From the NCBI RefSeq assembly GCF_028369135.1, contig NZ_JAPWHW010000005.1, positions 62,001-126,000 on the forward strand: a stretch of DNA of 64,000 nucleotides, given 5' to 3'. The notes under the pieces are model-generated. The model was not told where the DNA came from and made no database searches. It saw only the letters and a program-made list of their open reading frames with translations. This document shows, one piece after another, positions 10,176-18,579 of this stretch. The translations under genes were made by a program, and so were the position numbers. Source of the DNA: Roseovarius sp. ZX-A-9 (GTDB lineage Bacteria > Pseudomonadota > Alphaproteobacteria > Rhodobacterales > Rhodobacteraceae). Position 1 is the stretch's first letter; each line of letters begins with the position of its first letter.

Positions 10176-10665
10176 TTCAACCCTCCCGAATCGTTGCGAT
10201 CCGCGGGCCCGTGCCGAACGCTGCAGGTGGAATCTCATTCATCACCGGTCTTCTCCCTTACGATTGCCCCGGCAATGGTTCGCCTCGGCCATTGTCCTGA
10301 ACAATCGGCTTTTCACCGACGATCCATTCGTCCTGACAGCAGGCCCGGTTTCAAACCGGGCGTTCCCGGTCCTCACGCCGAATAAACGGGGTGACTATGC
10401 CGGTCGATGCCCCCCAGTGCAAGCAGGGCCGTGCCGGTGCTTGGATTGTCTTGATCTTTTCGTCGCGCAGCGAGCAAGGCAGGCAGGCGCCCTCCCACGA
10501 ACCGATCGTGTTGCAATCGGTTTGTGGGGCCGGGCCAGATCGCGACATCAGTCGGCCGCAGTCTGTCGTCGCTCAGGCTAAACGCAGCGGCCAAGCGGTA
10601 CGGGATCACATTCTCGAACCCTTTGACCGAAACGGCGAGGGTTTAACTTGCAACCAAGGTGTAAA
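10176..10665. other. Intergenic stretch without a recognisable gene
   Basis: About 490 bases between the GlxA-type gene and the CopG operon. It contains a near-perfect hairpin (GCCCGGTTT-C-AAACCGGGC) around 10342-10360. Short open frames of 60-80 codons occur on the minus strand, but none has a convincing ribosome site or family resemblance. It may be a decayed gene plus the CopG operon's upstream region. Confidence 0.5.
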
Positions 10666-10690
10666 CATCCATACAACATCCACATGGATG
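10666..10690. promoter_or_regulatory. 11-bp-spaced repeats ahead of the CopG gene (candidate operator)
   Basis: CATCCA occurs at 10666 and again at 10677, exactly 11 bp apart and within a longer shared AACATCCA, and the inverse TGGATG follows at 10685-10690. The CopG start is at 10700. Ribbon-helix-helix repressors typically bind short repeats about one helical turn apart in their own promoters, so this is a plausible autoregulatory operator. No binding data are implied. Confidence 0.45.
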
Positions 10691-10699
10691 GAGAATCGC

Positions 10700-11116
10700 A
10701 TGAACAACGTCAGAAAACTGCGCGACAAGCAGCCCGAAAATGAGAAGATAACGATCAATCTCGGCTATGTGGACCTCGGTCGGATCGACCTCTTGGTTCA
10801 AGAGGGGTTCTACTCCAACCGGTCTGATCTGATCCGGACGGCGATCCGCAACCAGTTGGAAAGCCATATGGAGGTCGTCAGCAAGTCGCTTGAGCGGCAT
10901 ACGATGGAGCTGGGACTGCGTGACTATTCCGTTGCAGATCTCGAAGCGCTGAGAGACGCCGGCGAGATGCTGCATGTAAAGGTCGTCGGGCTGGCCCGGA
11001 TCGCTCCGGACGTGACGGCGGATCTGGCATTGCAGACGATCGGGTCAATCACCGTACTAGGCGCACTTCAGGCCAGTGCGGACGTCAAGAAGGCACTGGC
11101 CGACCGGATCAAGTAG
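10700..11116 (+). CDS. CopG-family ribbon-helix-helix regulator
   Basis: A 138-aa DNA-binding protein. The ATG at 10700 is chosen because GGAG (10690-10693) lies 6 nt ahead; an in-frame ATG at 10688 is the alternative. Residues 16-52 form the RHH fold (KITINLGYVDLGRIDLLVQE, then FYSNRSDLIRTAIRNQLESH), and a C-terminal extension of about 85 residues (LHVKVVGLARIAPDVTADLA) is unusually long for a simple CopG protein and may be a sensor or oligomerisation part. It is first in an operon with an esterase (27-bp gap) and a C45 hydrolase, and probably represses it. Confidence 0.85.
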   Translation: MNNVRKLRDKQPENEKITINLGYVDLGRIDLLVQEGFYSNRSDLIRTAIRNQLESHMEVVSKSLERHTMELGLRDYSVADLEALRDAGEMLHVKVVGLARIAPDVTADLALQTIGSITVLGALQASADVKKALADRIK

Positions 11117-11143
11117 GCCCAAGGCCCAAAAAAGGAATATGTA

Positions 11144-12226
11144 GTGAAGTTCTTCAACGCTGGCGCACCGCGCCGGGCGACCGATGCCGCACGGCTGTCG
11201 GCTGCCAATGATCTCGTCCATCGTACGCTCGCGCGCCACGGCTTGCTGATGTCGGACAACAGGACCAGGGCGGAGGAGCCGACCGAGCCCTTCTCCCTCA
11301 ACGATCTTCTAAGCGGCGTGATGGGGCCGAGGAATGCTCCTGCACCCGTGCCCTCAAACTTGCCCGCAGGCGCGGAATTCCGGCAGGAGACATACACCTG
11401 CGCATCCGGTAGCCGAAGGTTCAGAACCTACATTCCCGCCGCCGCAGAGGCAGGTGCAACAGGCGTGGTCGTCATGCTGCACGGGTGTTCCCAGACGCCC
11501 GATGATTTTGCAGCTGGAACCGGAATGAATGGCTTGGCGGAAAAAAACGCCTTCATTGTCGTCTATCCCGAACAATCGCGCGGTGATAATGCGCAATCGT
11601 GCTGGAACTGGTTCAGCCGTGGCGATCAGATGCGCGGCAGGGGCGAACCCGACCTTCTGGCGGGAATGACGGCTCAGGTCTGTGCCGAACATGGCGTGGC
11701 GCGAAACAATACGTTTGTGGCCGGCCTCTCCGCCGGCGCCGCTATGGCGGCAATACTTGGCGAAACCTACGGCGATGTCTTTGCAGCGGTCGGCGCCCAT
11801 TCCGGATTGCCGTCTGGATCGGCAAAAGACGTGCCTTCCGCCTTTGCCGCGATGGCGGGCTCCGCGCTGGCCTCCCCGCTCCCACCTGTTGGCGGTCACA
11901 GGGTGCGAACCATTGTCTTCCACGGTTCAAGTGACAACACGGTGCATCCTTCGAATGGCCACGGGATCGCGCAAAGGGCGCGTCGGATCAATGCGCCCCA
12001 GAGTATCGAGACCTCCATGTCGGGGCATGCAGTGGGGCGTCGCTTCACCCGCGAGGTCTCCAGCGGTCCGAACGGTGCGGGTTTGGTCGAGTATTGGGCG
12101 ATCGACGGTCAGGGCCATGCATGGTCCGGCGGGCACCCCGGCGGTTCCTATACCGACCCCAAAGGGCCGGACGCCAGTGCCGAAATGGTCCGCTTCTTTT
12201 TTGAGAAATCGCACGAGGACCTATGA
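11144..12226 (+). CDS. PHB-depolymerase-family alpha/beta-hydrolase esterase
   Basis: A 360-aa esterase of the LpqC/PHB-depolymerase family, starting with GTG at 11144 behind AAGGA. After about 80 variable N-terminal residues, the hydrolase core has VVMLHGCSQTPDDFAAGTGM (oxyanion region, about 109-128), the lipase box GLSAG (Ser196), VFHGSSDNTVHP (Asp264) and GQGHAWSGG (His325), together a complete catalytic triad. No Sec signal is seen, so it is probably cytoplasmic. Family members hydrolyse short-chain polyhydroxyalkanoates or aryl esters. The next gene starts one base after its stop, so the two products probably act together. Confidence 0.88.
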   Translation: MKFFNAGAPRRATDAARLSAANDLVHRTLARHGLLMSDNRTRAEEPTEPFSLNDLLSGVMGPRNAPAPVPSNLPAGAEFRQETYTCASGSRRFRTYIPAAAEAGATGVVVMLHGCSQTPDDFAAGTGMNGLAEKNAFIVVYPEQSRGDNAQSCWNWFSRGDQMRGRGEPDLLAGMTAQVCAEHGVARNNTFVAGLSAGAAMAAILGETYGDVFAAVGAHSGLPSGSAKDVPSAFAAMAGSALASPLPPVGGHRVRTIVFHGSSDNTVHPSNGHGIAQRARRINAPQSIETSMSGHAVGRRFTREVSSGPNGAGLVEYWAIDGQGHAWSGGHPGGSYTDPKGPDASAEMVRFFFEKSHEDL

Positions 12227-12227
12227 G

Positions 12228-13403
12228 ATGACCCATATGACTTTGACCTTCGACGCAGTCAACGAAGCCACTCCTGGGCCGAAATGGGCCGCACGCTGGG
12301 AACGATCCTGGCCCGCCTATGAGGTGTGGTTCGTGGCCAACGGTGGTGATTCCAGCCCAACGATTGCCCAGTGCCGTGAGGCGATGGTGAAGCATCTGCC
12401 CGAACTGGTTAGTGTTTACGACAAACTGGTTGAACTGGCGGGCGGGACCGACCGAGCAGCACGGTTCCTCTCCACCTGGTGTCCGCCCACATATCTTGGG
12501 GGATGTTCGCTTGCCGCCCTCTCAGACGGGACCGACGTGCGATTGGTGCGGAATTACGATCTGTCGCCGGAACTGAACGAAGGCCTGCTGCTGCGATCGG
12601 AATGGACCGGACGCGCCGTCATGGGGATGGTCGAATTCCTCTGGGGGCTTTCGGACGGGATCAACGACGCAGGCCTTTGCGTGGCCTTGGCCTATGGTGG
12701 TCGTTCGGAGACTGGTCAAGGTTTCGGAATCACCACGATCGTCCGCTACCTGCTCGAGACATGCGACACGGTGGGCGATGCCTTGGATGCCCTCAGGCGT
12801 ATTCCGTCGCATATGGCCTACAACCTCGTGCTCGCGGATGCGTCGGGCCGGACGGCAAGTGTGGAACTTTCGCCCGGTGGCGGTATGACCGAAATGCCGA
12901 AGGCAATCGCGACGAACCATCAGGGCAGAAACGCAGTCGCTGACCGGGCTGCTTTCACACGAACGCATCAACGCCACGCGCATTTAAACGACATGCGCAG
13001 CAACCCGCGAGAGCTGAACCGTCAATTTCTCAAGCGACCTCTTCTTCAGGACCGCTACTCCGAAGGGTTCGGTACGTTATTCACCGCGGAATACGACCCG
13101 AACGCCGGCACGCTTGGTTTGACAATTGATGGCAGGCGATGGAACCAGTCGATCGCTGCGTTCACCGAGGGCCGTCGCGAAGCGGTCTACGCCGCAAAAC
13201 CCAAGGGTGCTACCGCCTATGGTGGCAGGGCGGTTCAAAGCAGCGAAGTTGACTGGTCCAGCGCGGCGCTGATCGATTGGCGAAGGATGGCGCGCGACTA
13301 CGGAAGTGGGCGCGGGCGCGAGATCACCGCTTACTTACCCAATGCGATGACGCGGTGCAGCCACGACGGGTGGACGCATCCAGCCGCTTGCGAATGGGGA
13401 TAA
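12228..13403 (+). CDS. C45-family Ntn hydrolase (acyl-CoA:6-APA acyltransferase-like)
   Basis: A 391-aa autoproteolytic amidase/acyltransferase. The start at 12228 follows GAGG and lies one base past the esterase stop; an ATG at 12237 is possible. The expected N-terminal nucleophile after self-cleavage is Cys93 in LGGCSLAALSDGTDVRLVRN, followed by the RNYDLS substrate-pocket motif. SHMAYNLVLADASGRTASVE and ATNHQG match later family blocks. C45 enzymes hydrolyse or transfer acyl groups of amides such as penicillins, acylated amino acids or bile-acid-like conjugates. Its pairing with an esterase suggests breakdown of one acylated compound carrying ester and amide bonds. The stop coincides with the start of a direct repeat. 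Confidence 0.85.
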   Translation: MTHMTLTFDAVNEATPGPKWAARWERSWPAYEVWFVANGGDSSPTIAQCREAMVKHLPELVSVYDKLVELAGGTDRAARFLSTWCPPTYLGGCSLAALSDGTDVRLVRNYDLSPELNEGLLLRSEWTGRAVMGMVEFLWGLSDGINDAGLCVALAYGGRSETGQGFGITTIVRYLLETCDTVGDALDALRRIPSHMAYNLVLADASGRTASVELSPGGGMTEMPKAIATNHQGRNAVADRAAFTRTHQRHAHLNDMRSNPRELNRQFLKRPLLQDRYSEGFGTLFTAEYDPNAGTLGLTIDGRRWNQSIAAFTEGRREAVYAAKPKGATAYGGRAVQSSEVDWSSAALIDWRRMARDYGSGRGREITAYLPNAMTRCSHDGWTHPAACEWG

Positions 13404-13618
13404 ACCAGATCCCGCTGATGCTCATGAGCAACGCCAGAATTCAGTGAGCCAAGATTTTAGGGCGAAGAACCAGGACGCCCTTGAAATATCGTGCGTGTGC
13501 AGTTCTGCGCAAGGCGCCGTTGAGTGACGATGTTCGACTAACTTATTGATAAATATAAAATACAGGCGGTTTTTACATTCTCGCGCCGCGAAAAAAAATG
13601 CGCTCACCTACACCCAAT
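13401..13618. repeat. Direct repeat copy A (218 bp) at the left edge of the island
   Basis: This stretch, from the C45 stop codon to the sequence CACCCAAT, is repeated in the same orientation at 18344-18580 with about 92% identity by eye (some 16 substitutions). Shared landmarks are GATCCCGCTG, GAATTCAGTGAGCC, ACTTATTGATAAATATAAA and a run of eight A flanked by GCG. It has no coding capacity. Copy B ends exactly at the gyrB stop, so the pair looks like one original C45-gyrB spacer now present on both sides of 4.7 kb. Confidence 0.9.
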
Positions 13619-13721
13619 GTAGGGGCGCACATATTTTTTCGTTCGCACTCATTAAAAATCAATGCCTTAGCGCAGTTTTGAGCGCAAATATTTTCGGCTG
13701 CCGTGCGCATATTTTTTCGCG
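13587..13721. repeat. Cluster of CGCG-A(n)-TGCGC motifs in both orientations
   Basis: The 17-bp motif CGCGAAAAAAAATGCGC is at 13587-13603 on the plus strand. Three close relatives read on the minus strand at 13625-13641, 13682-13696 and 13705-13721. The first two face each other across CCTACACCCAATGTAGG and form an imperfect 23-bp inverted repeat. Two more copies sit in repeat B. They look like terminal inverted repeats of a lost element or protein-binding sites. Confidence 0.7.
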
Positions 13722-13837
13722 TCACTACCGAGGCCCGGCTCGGTTCGATGCAGCTCCAGAAGCATCGATGTATAAACGAGATGCACAGTCACCAATCAGC
13801 GGCGTTCCCTTTTCACGATCATGTTGAAGCTGTTCAT

Positions 13838-14431
13838 GTAGCCTTTCCGCTGGCCGCCGACACCGCCTATGGCAATGCCGAGAACCTGGGATGGCTGGTC
13901 GAGAAGCGCAGCATCATTCCCTTCATCCCCGTGATCGACAAGTCGGAGCGGACCGATGGAACGTTCTCCCGATCGGACTTCGAATGGGATGAGAAGAATG
14001 ATCAGTATATCTTCCCTGAAGGTCATGCCCTCAGACAGTTCAGACGCAACTATTCCGATCCGAACAGGGGGCAGGATACCGGTGGACGCAAGAAATACCG
14101 TGCTTTGAAGGCAACCTGCCAGGTATGCCCATCCAAGGAGATCTGCTGCCCGAAAGCAGACGCTCGATATGTCACGCGCGAGCCCCATGAAGAGGCGCGC
14201 GAGTTCGCCAGAGAGTGCCGTAAGACCAAGGCCTACAAGGTGTCGCGCGACAAGCGGAAAAAGGTCGAGATGCTCTTCGCACATCTCAAGCGCATCCTTG
14301 GTCTGACACGGTTGCGGCTACGCGGACCAAATGGCGCCAAGGACGAATTCCTGCTCGCGGCCATCGCCCAGAACTTACGAAAACTCGCGAAGCTACGCCC
14401 GCGAAGCATCAAACAGGAGGCCGCAGCATGA
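13838..14431 (+). pseudogene. IS1182-family transposase, C-terminal remnant
   Basis: About 195 residues match the last third of IS1182-type DDE transposases: ADTAYGNAENLGWLVE (second catalytic Asp), then IIPFIPVIDKSERTDGTFSR, a Cys cluster CQVCPSKEICC, and KVEMLFAHLKRILGLTRLRL with the catalytic Glu. The N-terminal helix-turn-helix and the first Asp are absent, and the upstream bases in this frame do not resemble the family, so the gene is truncated and inactive. The original IS ends are not recognisable, except perhaps as the motif cluster just upstream. Confidence 0.85.
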
Positions 14432-14585
14432 GCTGAACGGCCATCTCACCGCCTTGGGCGGAGAGACGGGCGATCGCCCGAACGCAACGGCCGTGCTCAG
14501 CGACACAGGGCTTCAAAATTGATGATTTCGGCCGGGCTGACGCGAGGTGAAGTTGTGCCCCGGAATCGCCAGGTCCGCAGGTTCA

Positions 14586-15245
14586 TCAACGTCGTGCGAA
14601 GGTTTGTCCCGAAAGCCAGCCAACGATCCACCCGCCGAGATGCGCTTGCCAGGCAAGGCCGCCGGCTAAGATCACGAAAAGCGCGATATTGGCTGCTATC
14701 AGCCCCAGGATCGCCATGACGATCGGCTGCAAAGGAAGACCCGCTCGCCGGCGTATGCGGTAGTCCATCGCCTGCCACAATCCGATCAGGCCAAAGACGG
14801 CCCCCGACGCGCCGATCATCGGCGCGGGGCTGGACGAGAGCAGTCCGAAACATGCTGCTCCTGCAACCGCCGACAAAAGCAGCACCAGCAATGTCCTCGC
14901 CTCCCCGACATGGGCCGATATGAATTTCCCCAGCGACAAGAGCACCACACTGTTCATTGCCAGATGGACAAGCCCGCCATGCAGAAAGGCGTGGCTGATG
15001 AACATCACGGCGATCTGCCCCGGATAGACCGGCGGCACCGTCCCGGCGAAAATCGGCTGCCAGAATGCTCCCAGCTCGAAAATGGACCAGCGCAGGCTCT
15101 GCCCCCCGAAAATGCCGAATGCCGAAAGGCTCAGGACCAGCTCGATCGCCGTCATGATGCCTACGAGACACCACAGGAACCCCGGCGCGCCGGCTTGCGG
15201 TGCCGCGCGGATGGACCGGCGATCTCGGGGGAATGTGTGTTTCAT
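14586..15245 (-). CDS. Rhomboid-family intramembrane serine protease
   Basis: A 219-aa polytopic membrane protease from the ATG at 15245; a TTG seven codons upstream is possible and neither has a strong ribosome site. Key motifs are HGGLVHLAMN (90-98, structural His/Asn), GASGAVFG with nucleophile Ser147, and AHLGGWIVG with the catalytic His202. Six membrane segments can be counted. The dyad is intact, so it may be active. It lies between two IS remnants inside the repeat-bounded island and was probably brought in with it. The substrate is unknown. Confidence 0.88.
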   Translation of the reverse strand: MKHTFPRDRRSIRAAPQAGAPGFLWCLVGIMTAIELVLSLSAFGIFGGQSLRWSIFELGAFWQPIFAGTVPPVYPGQIAVMFISHAFLHGGLVHLAMNSVVLLSLGKFISAHVGEARTLLVLLLSAVAGAACFGLLSSSPAPMIGASGAVFGLIGLWQAMDYRIRRRAGLPLQPIVMAILGLIAANIALFVILAGGLAWQAHLGGWIVGWLSGQTFARR

Positions 15246-15355
15246 GACTACGAGATAGTCCCTCAAGGCATGAGCGCCAAGATCGAATTGTTGGTTCTAA
15301 TCTTATCAACTGGTCGGTCAGAGCTGATCTTGTGCGTATGACACGGCTTTGATGA

Positions 15356-15523
15356 TGTAACCGAACCATCAGGTCGGAGCCGGAAAGGTTCGATCCGTGG
15401 TTCGCGGACACCCTATCGCGCAAACCAAGCACAGTGGCAGCGGTTGCCATGGCCAACAAAACCGCCCGCATGATCTGGGCCGTCCTGACCAGAAATGAGC
15501 CATACAAAGTAAGAACCGTCTGA
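15356..15523 (+). pseudogene. IS110-family transposase, 3' fragment
   Basis: The last ~55 codons of an IS110/IS1111-type transposase. The frame reads RFDPWFADTLSRKPSTVAAV followed by AMANKTARMIWAVLTRNEPY and a TGA at 15521-15523. This matches the family's C-terminal block (D-P-W-x-A, R-K-P, V-A-x-A-N-K-x-A-R, W-A-x-L). Upstream a stop closes the frame at 15353 and no catalytic region remains. Confidence 0.75.
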
Positions 15524-15772
15524 ACACACCAAAGTAAAAGCAGGAGTTTGCAAGACCAATGAGGTGATAAAACTTTGTCAGCCCAAAAACCAAGACACCC
15601 CGAGCTTTGTCCAGAACGCTTGCTGTTCGATGTGCGGAATGGGACTTGGTTGGTGAAAACCATCAGGGCCAGCGGCCATGTGCGTCGCGCTAATAGGCCG
15701 AACACAAGACTGCTTCTGACAAAACACCAAGCACGAAAAAGGTACTTGCAATAAGGGAGCCATCCACACAGG
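15356..15772 (+). mobile_element. IS110/IS1111-like element remnant with its 3' non-coding end
   Basis: Beyond the transposase fragment, about 250 non-coding bases resemble the long 3' end of IS1111-group elements, including GGGCCAGCGGCCATGTG near 15666 and GGGAGCCATCCACACAGG near 15755-15772. In that group the downstream non-coding end carries the bridge RNA, so a decayed copy may lie here. The left end is missing. The boundary at 15772 is approximate. Confidence 0.5.
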
Positions 15773-15850
15773 ACAAAAGCGACGCTTCCGGCACAATTGT
15801 CCAAAGGCTGTTTCGCGACAAAGACGGCCGTCGGCGCGAGCGACAAAGGG

Positions 15851-16165
15851 CTATTCACTTTTAGATTGGTGGTCACCGGGCGATGGCGCATCATCTGGTC
15901 TCCGCGCGTTTTTATACCACCCGAACCCTACGCCGCAGATCAATCCGATGCCGGCAGGCAAGATCGCAAATATGCCGAGGATTACCCGTCCGATACCCTC
16001 CCAGCCTGTGCCTTGAGCGGCATAAAACAGGTACCCGAGGAGGAGAGCTGTGCAGGCAATCGCACCCACAGGTTTCCACCAGTGATGCTTGTGCATCGCA
16101 TAGCCTATGCACAACGAAGTGAAAAATATCACGATAGAGCCCAGCGGAAGAAGAATTTCACTCAT
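15851..16165 (-). CDS. Small three-helix membrane protein, unknown function
   Basis: A 104-aa protein with three hydrophobic segments (about residues 4-24, 31-50 and 59-82) and a charged tail (ARRPDDAPSPGDHQSKSE). No family is recognised. The ribosome site is weak (AAGG 14 nt ahead). It lies between the IS110 remnant and the DUF3396 gene in an island with several degraded genes, so its activity is uncertain. Confidence 0.5.
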   Translation of the reverse strand: MSEILLPLGSIVIFFTSLCIGYAMHKHHWWKPVGAIACTALLLGYLFYAAQGTGWEGIGRVILGIFAILPAGIGLICGVGFGWYKNARRPDDAPSPGDHQSKSE

Positions 16166-16261
16166 GAGAGGTTGACCTTATTCAATGCGGTGGGTGGCGC
16201 GTATCAGGTATCTTCCGCCGTGAGAATTCACTTCACGACCCTATCCGTTCCTCCGTAGACG

Positions 16262-16537
16262 TTAGTGCGAGAGAGCGGGAAGATACTCCAGCCTTGGCTC
16301 GACCTGAGGGCCACAGGCTTTCAGCCGTTCGAACATGATGGGCGTGACGAGGCGAAAGAAATCTAACAACAACTGGCTCCGGCCATCGAATGTCTCTGGC
16401 AAGATTCCCTGATAGAGGCGCGTCACCAGCTCTTGCCACTCGTCGCGCATCACACGCCGCTGATCCTCGCTCAGGTCTACGGGTGGCGGGGTGAGGTGCC
16501 CCGTAAATATGATCGTAAAAACCACCAACACCTGCAA
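16262..16537 (-). CDS. Hypothetical 91-aa protein, possibly truncated
   Basis: The open frame begins with TTG at 16537 and encodes an acidic helical protein (PPPVDLSEDQRRVMRDEWQE, then a region rich in Leu/Phe). No start with a ribosome site is visible. A neighbouring frame upstream reads protein-like (ISYKIAYTIAGVGGFYDHIY), so the gene may be frameshifted near 16500. It is divergent from the DUF3396 gene by 33 bases. Function is not recognised. Confidence 0.4.
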   Translation of the reverse strand: MQVLVVFTIIFTGHLTPPPVDLSEDQRRVMRDEWQELVTRLYQGILPETFDGRSQLLLDFFRLVTPIMFERLKACGPQVEPRLEYLPALSH

Positions 16538-16570
16538 TGGTATAGGCGATTTTGTAAGAGATGAGATCGT

Positions 16571-17509
16571 ATGCGTATGCCTGAGCCGTTGTTCTATGGC
16601 GATGAAATAGCCGCTTTACCCGCGTTTCGCACACTTGCCTATCTGGATGGCACGCCGGATGATCCGCGGATCGCTTTGGCCGTTGGTGCGATGTTCGACG
16701 CTTTCGTCGCGCGGTTCGGGGGCGATCTGGGGTTGCTGTCCATGCGTCTTTTGGGCCGTTCGGGAAAACCGTCGAAGGCCACTCCAAAGGCGTTGAAAGT
16801 CCTTCGCGATTGGATTGCGGCACCGGATCGGTTGGATTCTGGCGCGGGGGTGCGCCTTGGGTCGCTCAACAACGATGAACTGCCCCCCGCGATGCCGTGG
16901 TTTCGCCTTGAGCAGCGCTACGACGATCAAACGATGGTGGAAATCTCGGTCGCGCCAGACGCACCCGATCTGCTGGGCTTTGCCGATGAGATTGCAGTTG
17001 CATTGGCTACGGCCCCGATGATCTGTGCGGCGCAGGGCTTTGGGTTCTTTTTGCCCACCGCCTATGACGGTCTCAATTGGCTGCTACCGCGCCTCGCCGA
17101 GCGCTATAAGACCGCGTTGCTCCACACGCTTGATATGCCCTCTTGCGGGTTGCGTCGCGCCCATTCGACGATGCCCTATACCGACGATATACAGCCCGGA
17201 ATTGCCGACATCGGATGGCGTACCTTTGTTGGGCCAGAGTATCTTGATCGCCTCCCGAAATCCTTTGACCTCCCCCGCGATGTGCGCGTTGAGGCGAGTG
17301 AGGCCATGCTGATCCTGACAGCGGGCGACGCGCCGATGTGGGGCGATGTTCAACAGGCGGAAAATATCGACAGCTACCGCTCGATTGCCGCCGCTCTCGC
17401 CCCCGTCCGCTACCCCCTTGCCATTGCGCTCAATCAGAACTTTGGCGGCGATACCGCGGCGACCGATCAGACTGATTTAATCAAAGCCCATTATCATCGG
17501 TTGGATTGA
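16571..17509 (+). CDS. DUF3396 protein (type VI secretion immunity-like)
   Basis: A 312-aa soluble protein resembling DUF3396 (PF11876), a family that includes immunity proteins encoded beside type VI effectors. Supporting blocks are MVEISVAPDAPDLLGFADEI (about 119-138), the conserved core GIADIGWRTFVGPEYLDRLP (near 211-230), and the terminal LAPVRYPLAIALNQNFGGD. The start MRMPEPLF lacks a strong ribosome site. No VgrG, Hcp, Rhs or toxin domain is present in the window, so it would be an orphan immunity gene. Fold assignment is by motif resemblance only. Confidence 0.6.
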   Translation: MRMPEPLFYGDEIAALPAFRTLAYLDGTPDDPRIALAVGAMFDAFVARFGGDLGLLSMRLLGRSGKPSKATPKALKVLRDWIAAPDRLDSGAGVRLGSLNNDELPPAMPWFRLEQRYDDQTMVEISVAPDAPDLLGFADEIAVALATAPMICAAQGFGFFLPTAYDGLNWLLPRLAERYKTALLHTLDMPSCGLRRAHSTMPYTDDIQPGIADIGWRTFVGPEYLDRLPKSFDLPRDVRVEASEAMLILTAGDAPMWGDVQQAENIDSYRSIAAALAPVRYPLAIALNQNFGGDTAATDQTDLIKAHYHRLD

Positions 17510-17539
17510 TCGCTGTTGTTCGGGTTCTCCACAACCTGC

Positions 17540-18110
17540 TCAGCCCCTAAACCTGTCATGAACAGATTTTACAGCGCGGATTTTAAGAAGCCAGGTGTTG
17601 ATTGAACTGCGCCCCGCAAGAAAAGTAAAAACGGCCAGCGCCCACACACACCACGGCGCAAGGCCGGTTTCGGACAGGTTCCCTACAATTGCGAAAGGAA
17701 GCGCGATGCCCGATCCCAATAAGACAACGCAAACAGAGCCGGCGAATTCAATGAATGTTGCGATCACACATGCGGCGACGAAAAGTGCATTTAATATCAT
17801 GCCTGCGTAGAAAAAGCCGAATACGAGCAAGAAAAGTCCAACAAGCCACCGGGCAAATACAAGACCGGCGGCTGCCAAAAAATGATGCTTGAAGCAACCA
17901 GAAGCCATAGGTGAGCACACTCATAAAGTGCGCAAAATCCAAGACAAGGAAATCGCTGGGCGTCTGATGACCACTGATCGCTGCCAAGCTGAAACAAGGC
18001 AGTATGATTGCGCAAAAAAGCCCGAACCAGCGAAGCATATTGGGCCAGTTAGGCGGGGATTTTCCGAATTGGAGCCGAACCTTCGCCATTTTCTGCATCA
18101 TCTTCTGCAC
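17540..18110 (-). pseudogene. Membrane protein gene with a frameshift in an A6/T6 run
   Basis: Two overlapping frames each encode half of a plausible 189-aa membrane protein. The first (from 18110) reads MLRWFGLFCAIILPCFSLAA and then LDFAHFMSVLTYGFWLLQA. The second reads on from LAAAGLVFARWLVGLFLLVF to the stop at 17540. They join cleanly if one base is removed from the run of six A at 17877-17882; the total length is then a multiple of three. Four to five membrane helices result. No family is recognised. It is a decayed gene or a homopolymer sequencing error. Confidence 0.6.
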
Positions 18111-18343
18111 AGGTTCCGAATATAGTCATTTATGAGTTGATCGATCCTTCGGTTCAATTTGCGAAATATGCCGTTTTGTGCGCTGCTGCCGCTAATACAG
18201 ATTGCAGCAATGCTTGGCCGAATATTTTGATCTGTGAACGGCCGCTTTTACAAGGCTGATGCTTGTTCCGTGCAGTAGCAGCAAAGGCCGGCTCCCCGGC
18301 CATTTTGTCGTCCTCGAGTGCTGTACCGCGAGTAATGGGTGGG
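18111..18343. other. Intergenic, AT-rich, with one hairpin
   Basis: No gene is seen in this stretch between the frameshifted gene and repeat copy B. It contains GGCCGG-CTCC-CCGGCC at 18286-18301 followed by ATTTTG on the plus strand, a weak terminator-like hairpin. Confidence 0.4.
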
Positions 18344-18579
18344 TAAACCAGATCCCGCTGACGCTCATGGGCAACGCCAGAATTCAGTGAGCCAAGAATT
18401 GAGGGCGAAGAACCAGGACGCCCTTGAAATATCGAGCGTGTGCAGTTCTGCGCAAGACGCCGCTGAGTGACGATACTCGACTAACTTATTGATAAATATA
18501 AATTACAGGCTGTTTCCCCATTTTCGCGGCGCGAAAAAAAATGCGCGCCGCGAAAAAAAATGCGCTCACCTACACCCAA

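Noticed and set aside
10373..10609. Short minus-strand ORFs before the CopG operon
   Set aside because: Two overlapping frames look equally likely and neither resembles a known protein; reported only as intergenic.
14497..15894. 465-codon minus-strand frame across the rhomboid and IS110 remnant
   Set aside because: It covers the rhomboid in another frame and mixes unrelated segments; the rhomboid motifs lie in the other reading frame.
17877..17882. Programmed frameshift as explanation for the membrane protein
   Set aside because: No slippery heptamer with downstream stem is evident; decay or a sequencing error is simpler.
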